Shown here one piece after another: positions 6,552-13,382 of a stretch of DNA of 16,474 bases. Source of the stretch: JANWHF01 sp036276235 (GTDB taxonomy: Bacteria > Planctomycetota > Phycisphaerae > Tepidisphaerales > Tepidisphaeraceae); NCBI GenBank assembly GCA_036276235.1, contig DATBDZ010000387.1, forward strand, positions 1 through 16,474. Reading direction: 5' to 3'. The notes beneath the pieces were generated by a model, which saw only the letters and a list, made by a program, of their open reading frames with translations, made no database searches and was not told where the DNA came from. The position numbers and the translations under genes are program-made. Within the stretch, counting starts at the first letter, position 1. Every line of letters starts with the position of its first letter.

Positions 6552-8831
6552 ATGACTCCCGCTGGCAAAGCGCAGGGCTTGGCGACACAAAAACTTAGGT
6601 CGATTATTCGGGCGGCTGCTCTTCGTGCGCTGGTTTACACGATTCTTCTTTTGATCGTGATCTTTTCGCTGGTTGATTTCAGCTCCCTCTCGTTGCACGC
6701 CACCGTTGCGGCGCCGAAATCTCAAGATGTTTCCAATTCGGGCCCGGGCTGGCCGCATTTTCGAGGAGTTGGCTACGATGGCCATTCATCGGAAACAGAG
6801 CTCGCTGAGTCATGGCCGGCGAAGGGTCCGCCGATTCTTTGGAACAGGGAAATCGGTGCTGGGTATTCCGGTATCACCACGCATGGCGGCCGCGCCTTTG
6901 CGCAGGCACAGGGATTAACAGAACAGAAAGTTTTCGCGCTCGATGCCGACACTGGGCAGACGATTTGGGAGCATGGCCACGGCTGGCCGTATCAGGCGGG
7001 CGGGATGTTTCCCGGCCCGCGCGCTACGCCGACCTGGCATGCGGGTCGCATCTACTTCGCCGCCCCTCATGGATTGGTCGGGTGTTTGGATGCGGGCGAT
7101 GGACACTCGATTTGGTCGGTCAATGTGGTCGATCATTTTGGCGGCCGCGGCGCTGACTTTGGATACGCCTGCTCACCCGTCGTGGAAGGTGGCAAGGTGA
7201 TCCTGCCGGTCGGCGGGCCGGCGGCCTGCGTTGTTGCGCTTGACGCCAAAACCGGCGCGACGATCTGGGCCTCGGGCACTGCCGCCGCTTCTTACAGCTC
7301 GGCGTTGCCTATCACATTTCACGGCCGCCGACAGGTCGTTGTGCTGCTGCAGACGGCGCTGGCGGGTTTTGATTTGCAGACCGGCCGGCTGCTTTGGGAA
7401 CAGACCTATCCGCGCGGCTTTGAAGAGCACTCGGCAGCGCTGCTCTATGACGAGCCGTATCTGCGAATGATGCAGGCGTATCGCGCGGGCTCGGAGCTGT
7501 ACATGCTTGAAGCCGGTGCGGCCGATGAGATCATCGACGGCGTTCCGGTTTCCCGAATCAAGAAAGTGCGGCACGATGCGCAGATGTCCAACGACGTCGC
7601 CTCCAGCGTGCTGGTGAACGGATTCGTCTACGGTTTTGATCTGCGCGAGATGCAAGCGAGCGGCGGCCGCCCGTCGCGCGGAACGTTTCGCTGCATCGAC
7701 TTCAAAACCGGCGAAGTGCGCTGGTCGAGCGATCGCCCCGGCCAGGCGAGCATCGTCGTTGCCGACGGCAAGCTGCTGATGCTCAACGACAGCGGCCAGG
7801 TTCTGCTCGTTCGCGCCGATCCGAATCGCTACGAAGAGATCGGCCGCGCCGATATTTTTGCCGGCGAGACGTGTTGGACCGCCCCCGCCTTGGATGGCGG
7901 ACGGCTGTACCTGCGCAGCCCCACCCGCGCGGCATGCCTGTTTGTCGGAAAGCCGCAGCGAATGACGCCGCGCCAGCAGGCGCTCGCATCGACACTGACC
8001 GCCGCTCCAAAGCCGGCGCCGCGCGCTAGTCTCACGTGGCTCGTCGGCGCTGAGCGGGAGTATCCATTTGAAATGCCGGAGTTCCGCGAACTGGCTCGAT
8101 GGTATTTGTGTTCATTGGGCGCGATGGCCGCCGCGGGTTTGTTGGCGGCGGTGACGGGCGCAGTTTGGAAATTCTCCTACCGACCACGGCCTCAGCATGA
8201 AAGTGACAAGCCAAACAACGCTTCTTCTCCCTCCCCCGGTACTCCGGGGGAGGGCTGGGAAGGGGGTTGTGTAGAAGGACCATCGCCTGCGCGAACAGCC
8301 CCCACCCTAACCCTCCCCCGGAGTACCGGAGGAAGGGACCAGACCGCAGTGCATGCAGCACATCCCTCGAGATCAATCGCCAACTTTGTCTTCTTCAGTG
8401 CAGTGATCGTATTCGGCGTCATTACCACCCCGCTGGTCAACGCGCGATGGAGCCAATTTGTCTTCACTTGGCCTCTTGCACTCATTGCGGTTCATCAGAT
8501 CGCGCTGATGGCGGTGACATGGTCGAGACATCGGCGGCAAACGAAGCACGCGGATTTGGTGGGAATCATCGGCGCGAGCCTGCTCGTTCTCTGTTGCGTC
8601 TTCTATTTCAAACTGACGCGGCAGCTCAATCTCGCTCCGGCGTGGTATTTTCTTGTGCTGCTTCCGGCGGCGTGGCCATTGGCGGTGCCGCTCGCGCGGA
8701 GGCTCTGCCGCCCGGGCAAGCTTACCAGCGACATCCTCTGGATGTTCGCGATATTCACGATCTATTTCTGGGCAGCCGGCGGGGTCATGATCGTGCGCAC
8801 GACGCTTCTCTCAAGGGCGCTCAGCCAATGA
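6552..8831 (+). CDS. PQQ-type beta-propeller fused to a C-terminal multi-pass membrane domain
   Basis: This 759-residue protein starts at ATG 6552; a TTG at 6534 is an alternative and neither has a strong ribosome site. A membrane segment (about 26-43) is followed by a propeller (about 65-495) with PQQ/outer-membrane-barrel-assembly-like blades. Examples are 'ALDADTGQTIWE', 'CLDAGDGHSIWS', 'ALDAKTGATIW', 'GFDLQTGRLLWE' and 'CIDFKTGEVRWS'. After residue 515 come about six membrane segments (about 517-540, 607-628, 638-656, 667-687, 695-715 and 729-749). No cofactor-binding residues typical of quinoprotein dehydrogenases are apparent, so a sensory or scaffolding role is as likely as an enzyme. 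Residues about 559-596 are encoded by a REPIN-like element (8226-8338) lying in frame between the first and second C-terminal membrane segments. The reading frame remains open through it. The gene ends 38 bases from a convergent HTH gene. Confidence 0.8.
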   Translation: MTPAGKAQGLATQKLRSIIRAAALRALVYTILLLIVIFSLVDFSSLSLHATVAAPKSQDVSNSGPGWPHFRGVGYDGHSSETELAESWPAKGPPILWNREIGAGYSGITTHGGRAFAQAQGLTEQKVFALDADTGQTIWEHGHGWPYQAGGMFPGPRATPTWHAGRIYFAAPHGLVGCLDAGDGHSIWSVNVVDHFGGRGADFGYACSPVVEGGKVILPVGGPAACVVALDAKTGATIWASGTAAASYSSALPITFHGRRQVVVLLQTALAGFDLQTGRLLWEQTYPRGFEEHSAALLYDEPYLRMMQAYRAGSELYMLEAGAADEIIDGVPVSRIKKVRHDAQMSNDVASSVLVNGFVYGFDLREMQASGGRPSRGTFRCIDFKTGEVRWSSDRPGQASIVVADGKLLMLNDSGQVLLVRADPNRYEEIGRADIFAGETCWTAPALDGGRLYLRSPTRAACLFVGKPQRMTPRQQALASTLTAAPKPAPRASLTWLVGAEREYPFEMPEFRELARWYLCSLGAMAAAGLLAAVTGAVWKFSYRPRPQHESDKPNNASSPSPGTPGEGWEGGCVEGPSPARTAPTLTLPRSTGGRDQTAVHAAHPSRSIANFVFFSAVIVFGVITTPLVNARWSQFVFTWPLALIAVHQIALMAVTWSRHRRQTKHADLVGIIGASLLVLCCVFYFKLTRQLNLAPAWYFLVLLPAAWPLAVPLARRLCRPGKLTSDILWMFAIFTIYFWAAGGVMIVRTTLLSRALSQ
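8226..8338. repeat. REPIN-like element inside the propeller/membrane gene
   Basis: Two hairpins in inverted orientation are visible. The left one (8229-8254) is a perfect stem CCCTCCCCCGG with loop TACT. The right one (8311-8337) has stem CCCTCCCCCGG, loop AGTA and an imperfect partner. The inner flanks GGGCTGGGAAGGGGG and CCCCCACCCTAACCC extend the inverted repeat. In the host frame it reads 'SPSPGTPGEGWEGG' and then 'PTLTLPRSTGG', a low-complexity peptide unlike the rest of the protein. Confidence 0.85.
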
Positions 8832-8869
8832 TTCTGACGGCACACCCACGCCACGCCGGATCGCGAAGG

Positions 8870-9121
8870 TCAGGGCGTTTTGTCGTCTTGCCCGTGTTTC
8901 GATCCTGGCTTGGGGCCTGGTTTGCGGTCGGGGACTCTTGCCAGGGACAGCCCGTTGATGAGGAAATCCCGCCCGACTTTCTTCGCGGGGACAACCCCCT
9001 GGTGAATCAGATTGCGGACCTGGCGGGGGGAGATGTCCATCCAGTCTGCCGCCTTCAGGACTGTGATCATGCCGTTGATGGGCTTTTTCTTTTCCTTCTT
9101 CTTTTTCTTCTTTTTTGCCAT
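8870..9121 (-). CDS. Small lysine-rich excisionase-type helix-turn-helix protein
   Basis: This 83-residue protein starts at ATG 9121. The N-terminus is almost pure lysine (11 of residues 3-13). Residues 18-60 form a MerR/excisionase-type winged HTH ('MITVLKAADWMDISPRQVRNL', broken here only by quotation length, then 'IHQGVVPAKKVGRDFLI'). The layout of a helix-turn-helix followed by 'IHQG.VPA.KVGR' is typical of Xis-like and excisionase-family DNA-binding domains. A basic Pro/Gly/Lys tail follows. No integrase, att site or phage gene is nearby, so it is more likely a stand-alone regulator or nucleoid-type protein than an active excisionase. The poly-lysine arm probably adds non-specific DNA binding. 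It is convergent with the propeller gene. Confidence 0.75.
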   Translation of the reverse strand: MAKKKKKKKEKKKPINGMITVLKAADWMDISPRQVRNLIHQGVVPAKKVGRDFLINGLSLARVPDRKPGPKPGSKHGQDDKTP

Positions 9122-9227
9122 GGGGATAGGCTAACCTGCGAGATCATTTCCGCAAGCGGTAGGAATCGATGATTCAAAGCCTGACGTACTGGTGCTCCGG
9201 AGAAGATCGCTGCGCTCTTGCTGATGT

Positions 9228-9284
9228 CGGCCGAGTACGGCCGCCGCTTGCGGAGTACCACAAGCCATGGGCGGGACGCCCATG
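9228..9284. repeat. Cluster of three adjacent REP-like hairpins
   Basis: Three hairpins stand side by side between two genes. They are CGGCCG-AGTA-CGGCCG (9228-9243), CTTGCGG-AGTA-CCACAAG with one mismatch (9247-9264), and CATGGGCG with a three-base loop and CGCCCATG (9266-9284). The first two share the AGTA tetraloop seen in the REPIN-like elements elsewhere in the window. The rest of 9122-9378 holds no gene that I can support. Confidence 0.65.
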
Positions 9285-9347
9285 CCACCTCCGGGCGATC
9301 GCGTGCCAGGGGATCGTTTTATTGATCGCATAAGCGGGTTGGCAGGC

Positions 9348-9373
9348 TATAATCCCCCGGCCATTCCAAGGAG
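9348..9373 (+). promoter_or_regulatory. -10 box and ribosome binding site of the TraB/GumN-like gene
   Basis: A consensus TATAAT lies at 9348-9353. The best -35 match, TTGATC at 9322-9327, is 20 bases away, longer than ideal. AAGGAG (9368-9373) is five bases before ATG 9379 and fixes that start over the TTG immediately before it. Confidence 0.5.
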
Positions 9374-9378
9374 CTTTG

Positions 9379-10353
9379 ATGTCTTTATCGCGGAAGCTTT
9401 TGCCGTATTCGGTTGCCGCGCTGGCGCTGTTTGTTGGCGGTCGTTTGCAGGCCGCGCCGGATACCCCGGCGCCGGCGGCGGTTGCCGCGGCAAAGGCGGC
9501 GGAGCCCGCCAAGTTCATGCGGTTCGTCGATGACGGCCACAACGGCGGCAAATTCGAAGCCGCCACCGTCACCTATCGCAATAAGGAAGGTGTCACCGTC
9601 CGCCTCGTCGGCGCCGTTCACGTCGGCGAGAAATCGTATTACCAGGCGCTCAATCATTCCTTCGAGAATGATGATGCCGTGTTGTATGAGATGGTGAAGC
9701 CGAAGGATTCAGGCACGCCGCAGCCGGGGCAAACTTCTGATAACCCGATCAACCAGTTCCAGCACATGCTCAAGGATGTTCTGGACCTGGATTTTCAGCT
9801 TGACGATATCGATTACTCCAAGCCGAATTTCGTGCACGCCGACATGGACGCCGAGACGTTCCAGAAGATGCAGGAAGATCGCGGCGAGACTTTTCAGGAG
9901 CTGATCCTCAAGCAGTTGATGCACGCGATCACGCATCCGCCGGACCAGGCGCAGGATCAAGCCGCCGATTCCGACAAGACGGTCGATACGCTGGTCGAGA
10001 TGCTGACGCGGCCGGACATGGAGCGGCAGATCAAGGTAGCCGTCGCGCGGCAGCTCGATAAAGTCGAGAGCGGCGCGATGGGCCTCGACGGCCCCAACGG
10101 ATCGGTCATCCTCACCGAGCGGAACAAAGTCGCGATGAAGGTCCTCGACGACACCATCGCGTCCGGCAAGAAACATATCAGCATCTTCTACGGCGCGGCT
10201 CACCTTCCCGACATGGCCAAGACGCTGCACGAAAAGGGATTCGCACCGGTGCAAACCGAATGGCTGACGGCGTGGGATTTGACGATCCGACCGGATCAGC
10301 CGTCGGCGGTCGAACGGCTGCTGAAGGAATTGCTGCATTCGTTGGATAATTAA
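9379..10353 (+). CDS. Exported TraB/GumN (TIKI)-like protein, putative hydrolase
   Basis: This 324-residue protein starts at ATG 9379 behind AAGGAG. The signal peptide (residues 1-25) ends at 'RLQA-AP', followed by an Ala/Pro-rich linker. Two GxxH motifs typical of the TraB/GumN/TIKI superfamily are visible: 'VRLVGAVHVGEKSYY' (GAVH, 78-81) with a following Glu104 in 'VLYEMV', and 'ISIFYGAAHLPDM' (GAAH, 272-275). In TIKI proteins such His and Glu residues bind metal and cleave peptides. Bacterial members are mostly uncharacterised. Between the motifs is a long acidic helical region (about 110-260) with 'DAETFQKMQEDRGETFQELIL'. The signal peptide points to the periplasm or outside. It appears monocistronic, with REPIN-like elements after the stop. 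The family call is good, but activity and substrate are unknown. Confidence 0.75.
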   Translation: MSLSRKLLPYSVAALALFVGGRLQAAPDTPAPAAVAAAKAAEPAKFMRFVDDGHNGGKFEAATVTYRNKEGVTVRLVGAVHVGEKSYYQALNHSFENDDAVLYEMVKPKDSGTPQPGQTSDNPINQFQHMLKDVLDLDFQLDDIDYSKPNFVHADMDAETFQKMQEDRGETFQELILKQLMHAITHPPDQAQDQAADSDKTVDTLVEMLTRPDMERQIKVAVARQLDKVESGAMGLDGPNGSVILTERNKVAMKVLDDTIASGKKHISIFYGAAHLPDMAKTLHEKGFAPVQTEWLTAWDLTIRPDQPSAVERLLKELLHSLDN

Positions 10354-10380
10354 CCGTCCGTCGTGGCGCGGCGCTCAGAA

Positions 10381-10511
10381 CCCTCTCCCCTGTACTCAGG
10401 GGAGAGGGCAGGGTGAGGGGACAGCGATTCGCGAAATAGCGCGGTTCGCGAGATCGACGCGTTCGTCCCCTCACCCCAACCCTCTCCCCTGAGTACAGGG
10501 GAGAGGGAGCA
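10381..10511. repeat. REPIN-like element, CCCTCTCCCC family
   Basis: Left hairpin 10381-10408 has stem CCCTCTCCCCTG (12 bp, perfect) and loop TACT. Right hairpin 10480-10507 has the same stem and loop AGTA. GGGTGAGGGGA and TCCCCTCACCCC extend the inverted repeat inwards around a spacer containing TTCGCGAA. The right arm is repeated at 1-26. It fills the first part of the 328-base gap between the TraB-like gene and hpnE, which otherwise holds the next two repeats and no gene. Confidence 0.9.
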
Positions 10512-10538
10512 AGCAGTGTCGACGGCGGGATGGTGGTG

Positions 10539-10656
10539 GGTCAGTTTGAATTCGTGTCTGGGTGCCACAGGTCGCGGTACTCCGAGACCTGTGCTTTTCT
10601 GGCACAAGAGACGCACAGGTCTGCGAGTACGCCGACCTGTGGCACCCAAACTGACC
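10539..10656 (+). repeat. REPIN-like element, CACAGGTC family, copy 1
   Basis: Outer arms GGTCAGTTT (10539-10547) and AAACTGACC (10648-10656) enclose a 90-base core (10559-10648). The core holds two hairpins with stems CACAGGTC/GACCTGTG, an internal mismatch and a GC triplet. The left loop is TACT and the right loop AGTA. They are separated by a 20-base spacer. An inverted copy lies at 15262-15372. Confidence 0.9.
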
Positions 10657-10663
10657 TACTACC

Positions 10664-10685
10664 GGCGGGATAAATCCCGCCCTAC
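10664..10685 (-). repeat. Solo GTAG-headed REP hairpin overlapping the hpnE stop codon
   Basis: Read on the minus strand this is GTAG, stem GGCGGGA, loop TTTA, stem TCCCGCC. The TAG of the GTAG head is the stop codon of hpnE (10684-10682). It may protect the 3' end of the mRNA or slow polymerase, but it lacks the T-tract of an intrinsic terminator. It is related to the hairpin at 107-127. Confidence 0.7.
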
Positions 10686-12112
10686 GAGCGGCCACCGATC
10701 AATTTCGCCGGCCATTGGCGCCGAAGATCAGGCACCAAAAATCCGCCCGGTGATATGGCACCCCGCATGACCGCCTCCGCCGCCCGATATCCGCTTCGTA
10801 CGGCCCCTTCCATCGTCGCGGGCCAACCGCTGAGCGTGTAATCGCCCGCAAGAAATAGATTTTCGATTCCGCCCGGCGGCGGCGCTTGCGGCGGGCGTAA
10901 ACGATCTACACCCGGTAGCGGCGCGAACGTTGCTCGCTTTTCGATCACTATGACGCCGCGCAAAAGTTTGGCGTCGCGGGCGGCGGCCAGCGTCTGGCGC
11001 ACCTGCTGTTCGAATTGCTTGAGTGCTTCTTCGCGCGGGATCTCGAGCCAAGCGCGGGCGGCACTGATGACGCCATGCACGGCTTTTCCCTCGGTGTCCT
11101 TCTTAAAGAGCCATTGCAGCGGGCCTTTTAGAAACGCCAGATGATTTTCGCTCATCACGGGACGATCGAACCACAGATGCGCGCCAAGGATCGGCGTCGT
11201 CTGAATCTGGTCCAATCCCGCGAAACGAGAGTCATTGCGCGCGATTTCTTGGGGTATCCAGCGCATGACGGCATGAAAGTTTGTCGCGAGGATCACCACG
11301 TCAGCGGTCAGCATTTCACCGCCGGCCAGTTCGACTCCAACCACGCGATTGCCGTCGAATTTTAATTCGTTAACGCGCGTTCCCAGTCGCACATTTTGGC
11401 ACGGGAGCTTGCTGTAAAGCTCCGCCAGCGGGCAATCGGGAACGCCGATCGTGTATCCGTCGCTGTGGGCGAGCAGCGCATCCTGAAAAACCTGAATAGC
11501 GTATGTAGCGCTCGCCTGCCGCGGGTCTTCATTCAGCGAGCCGATCAGAATCGGATCGTAAAACGCCTCGATCAATTCAGTTGGCTGATTGTGCTCTTTG
11601 AGCCACTGACCAAACGAGACATCCGCCAGCGCCAACCGGCCGGATTTGCCGAGGCGCATCATCGCCAGCATCGCGCGGGAGACGGCCATGCGTTGGCCGA
11701 ATGTAAGTGCGCCAAAGCGCAACATGGATGGGCCAAGGTGAAGCGGCGCGGGCAGCCCGCGCACGCCGGTCAGATCGAATCGCTGACCGCTCTCGTTGAC
11801 GAAATGAACGCTACGTTCGTAGCGAATGCGATGATCGACGCCGAGCCGGCGGTAGAAATCCAGCAGATTCGTGCAGCAACCCAGCAGCACATGCTGGCAA
11901 TTATCGAGCACTTCGCCCGTCTGCGGGTCTTCAAACGAAGTGGCCCGCCCACCCAAAGCGCGGCGTGCTTCGAGCAGCGTGACGGCGCATCCCGCCGATT
12001 CCAGCGCCACCGCCGCCGCCATTCCCGCGAGGCCGCCCCCGACGATAAGGACGCGGGGCGATGCCGCGGTGCCATCGGCCGGCCCTGAAGTTTCTGGGGA
12101 GGTCAATGTCAT
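10682..12112 (-). CDS. hpnE: Hydroxysqualene dehydroxylase (squalene-associated FAD-dependent desaturase)
   Basis: This 476-residue flavoprotein catalyses the last step of the bacterial HpnCDE route, reducing hydroxysqualene to squalene. The N-terminus has the dinucleotide-binding motif 'VLIVGGGLAGMAAAVALE' with the ribose-binding Glu48, then 'RRALGGRATSF'. The C-terminus has the FAD-contact motif 'NLFLAGDYTLSGWPATMEGA' and 'SGYRAAEAV', as in carotenoid desaturase and amine-oxidase relatives. The ATG at 12112 is preferred over an upstream GTG at 12136 because it overlaps the TGA of the preceding zinc-ribbon gene (ATGA), a coupling signature. It is the last gene of the hpnC-hpnD-ribbon-hpnE run, and its stop codon is part of a REP hairpin. 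Length is a little above the usual 420-450, owing to a short N-terminal leader and a C-terminal tail. No squalene-hopene cyclase gene is in the window, so the fate of squalene is not shown. Confidence 0.9.
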   Translation of the reverse strand: MTLTSPETSGPADGTAASPRVLIVGGGLAGMAAAVALESAGCAVTLLEARRALGGRATSFEDPQTGEVLDNCQHVLLGCCTNLLDFYRRLGVDHRIRYERSVHFVNESGQRFDLTGVRGLPAPLHLGPSMLRFGALTFGQRMAVSRAMLAMMRLGKSGRLALADVSFGQWLKEHNQPTELIEAFYDPILIGSLNEDPRQASATYAIQVFQDALLAHSDGYTIGVPDCPLAELYSKLPCQNVRLGTRVNELKFDGNRVVGVELAGGEMLTADVVILATNFHAVMRWIPQEIARNDSRFAGLDQIQTTPILGAHLWFDRPVMSENHLAFLKGPLQWLFKKDTEGKAVHGVISAARAWLEIPREEALKQFEQQVRQTLAAARDAKLLRGVIVIEKRATFAPLPGVDRLRPPQAPPPGGIENLFLAGDYTLSGWPATMEGAVRSGYRAAEAVMRGAISPGGFLVPDLRRQWPAKLIGGRS

Positions 12113-12501
12113 GATGAGTGAATTGGCCTGCCGCACTCAGGACAGACTCCGGAGACGTTTCCGAAGAGCGAGTATCCGCAGGCGCGACAGTGGCCAGGCT
12201 TGCATTGCTGCCGGCCACCTCGCAAGCGGATTAGGACGGCAGGAATGCCAACTGCGATTCCGAGTAAAACAAATGCATTCAACATCGCAAAAATGAGCGA
12301 GCTCTTGTCGGGGAGAATGCTGCTGGGAAAAACGCTGAGTGGAATGCGCAAGAACCAAGTGCGCGACAGATTCCTTATCGAAAGAATATAAGCTATACCG
12401 CCCAGGAAAGGTGTACAAACCAGCACGAGCAAAACCTGGAGGATCCACAGGCCCGAGCTATCTTTGATCGGTGGCCGCATCGGAAGTGTCGGGGCTAGCA
12501 T
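12109..12501 (-). CDS. Small membrane protein with C-terminal zinc ribbon, inside the hpn cluster
   Basis: This 130-residue protein starts at ATG 12501, seven bases inside the end of hpnD; a GTG at 12522 and an ATG at 12480 are alternatives. It has two predicted membrane segments (about 18-40 and 69-91). A cytosol-type zinc ribbon ends the protein: Cys105, Cys108, Cys120 and Cys123 in 'CRACGYSLFGNVSGVCPECG'. This tail is a common planctomycete module of unknown role. The gene overlaps hpnD by 7 bases and hpnE by 4 (ATGA), so it is translated within the operon rather than being a random neighbour. Its place suggests a link to membrane-bound squalene synthesis, for example anchoring or redox/metal sensing, but this is inference. 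HpnCDE clusters normally lack such a gene. Confidence 0.75.
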   Translation of the reverse strand: MLAPTLPMRPPIKDSSGLWILQVLLVLVCTPFLGGIAYILSIRNLSRTWFLRIPLSVFPSSILPDKSSLIFAMLNAFVLLGIAVGIPAVLIRLRGGRQQCKPGHCRACGYSLFGNVSGVCPECGRPIHSS

Positions 12502-13382
12502 CTTACCCGCGCCGCGCGCCACCCAATTCTCAGCTTCGAAAAAAGCGACAGCGACACCCGCTCCCGCAATACGCGTTCTGGCTCGTATGCCACCTTCTTG
12601 AGCAACCCACGGTAGATGTCAGTCATCGCGATCATCGTCGGCCGGCTGTCGCGCGAGATGTACTGCTCGAGTGGCGAGGATTTCTCGTAGTATTGATAGG
12701 CGCGTCGAATCTGGAATTGCATCAGCTCGCGGAATTTGTTTCCGCCGCGCAGGGTGCGGAGTTCCTGCTCGGTGATTCCGGCGGACGCCAGCTCGTCGAG
12801 CGGCAGATACGTGCGTCCGCGGCCGCTGTCCTCGCGAAGATCGCGCAGAATATTGGTGAGCTGAAATGCGACGCCGCGATCGATCGCGAGCTGTTCGGTT
12901 TGCTCGCCGCCCTCGAAGCCCCAGACGTAAATGCTGGCCAGCCCGACGGTGCCGGCGACGCGATAGCAGTACTCGTAAAGCTGCTGGAAATTCTCGAAGG
13001 GCGTCGGCTCCAAATCCTGCCGCTGACCGGCGATTACATCATCGAAAATGCGTGCCGGAAGCTTGTGGCGTTGCACCATGTCGGCAAACTCTGGCCAGAT
13101 CGGATGATCAGCGATCCCTTCGCCGGCCAGGGCGGCATGAGTTTGCCGACGCCAGTTCTCCAAATCTTCCAGCCGCTGCGCGGTGGATCGGCCGTCCTCT
13201 TCATCGGCGATGTCATCGACCAGGCGCATGTAGGCATAGAGCGCAAACATCGCCGATCGCTTCGACTCCGGAAGGAGCTTGAGGCCGTAATAAAAATTGC
13301 GGGCCTTGGCGCGGGTGAGTTGCTCGCAAAAGGCGCGGGAGCCGGCCAGCGCGGATCGACCGGTCGAGAGCAGCATGGTCAT
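12495..13382 (-). CDS. hpnD: Presqualene diphosphate synthase
   Basis: This 295-residue all-helical prenyl synthase joins two farnesyl diphosphates to make presqualene diphosphate. It has both Asp-rich Mg-diphosphate sites: 'YMRLVDDIADEED' (residues 51-63) and 'QLTNILRDLREDSGRGRTYLP' (about 174-194, key residues Asp and Glu/Asp). The N-terminal 'SRAFCEQLTRAKARNFYYGL' fits HpnD. The ATG at 13382 overlaps the TGA of hpnC (ATGA), and its own end overlaps the zinc-ribbon gene, so expression is coupled on both sides. Length is normal. HpnD rather than phytoene synthase is favoured by the hpnC and hpnE neighbours and the FYYGLKLLP-type wording, although the two enzymes are related. Confidence 0.9.
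   Translation of the reverse strand: MTMLLSTGRSALAGSRAFCEQLTRAKARNFYYGLKLLPESKRSAMFALYAYMRLVDDIADEEDGRSTAQRLEDLENWRRQTHAALAGEGIADHPIWPEFADMVQRHKLPARIFDDVIAGQRQDLEPTPFENFQQLYEYCYRVAGTVGLASIYVWGFEGGEQTEQLAIDRGVAFQLTNILRDLREDSGRGRTYLPLDELASAGITEQELRTLRGGNKFRELMQFQIRRAYQYYEKSSPLEQYISRDSRPTMIAMTDIYRGLLKKVAYEPERVLRERVSLSLFSKLRIGWRAARVRC

Noticed and set aside
8870..9121. Prophage or integrative element boundary suggested by the excisionase-like gene
   Set aside because: There is no integrase, att-like repeat, tRNA or phage structural gene anywhere in the window.
10381..10656. Intrinsic terminators or a CRISPR array in the repeat-rich gap
   Set aside because: The hairpins lack T-tracts, and the units are paired palindromes rather than regularly spaced direct repeats with unique spacers.
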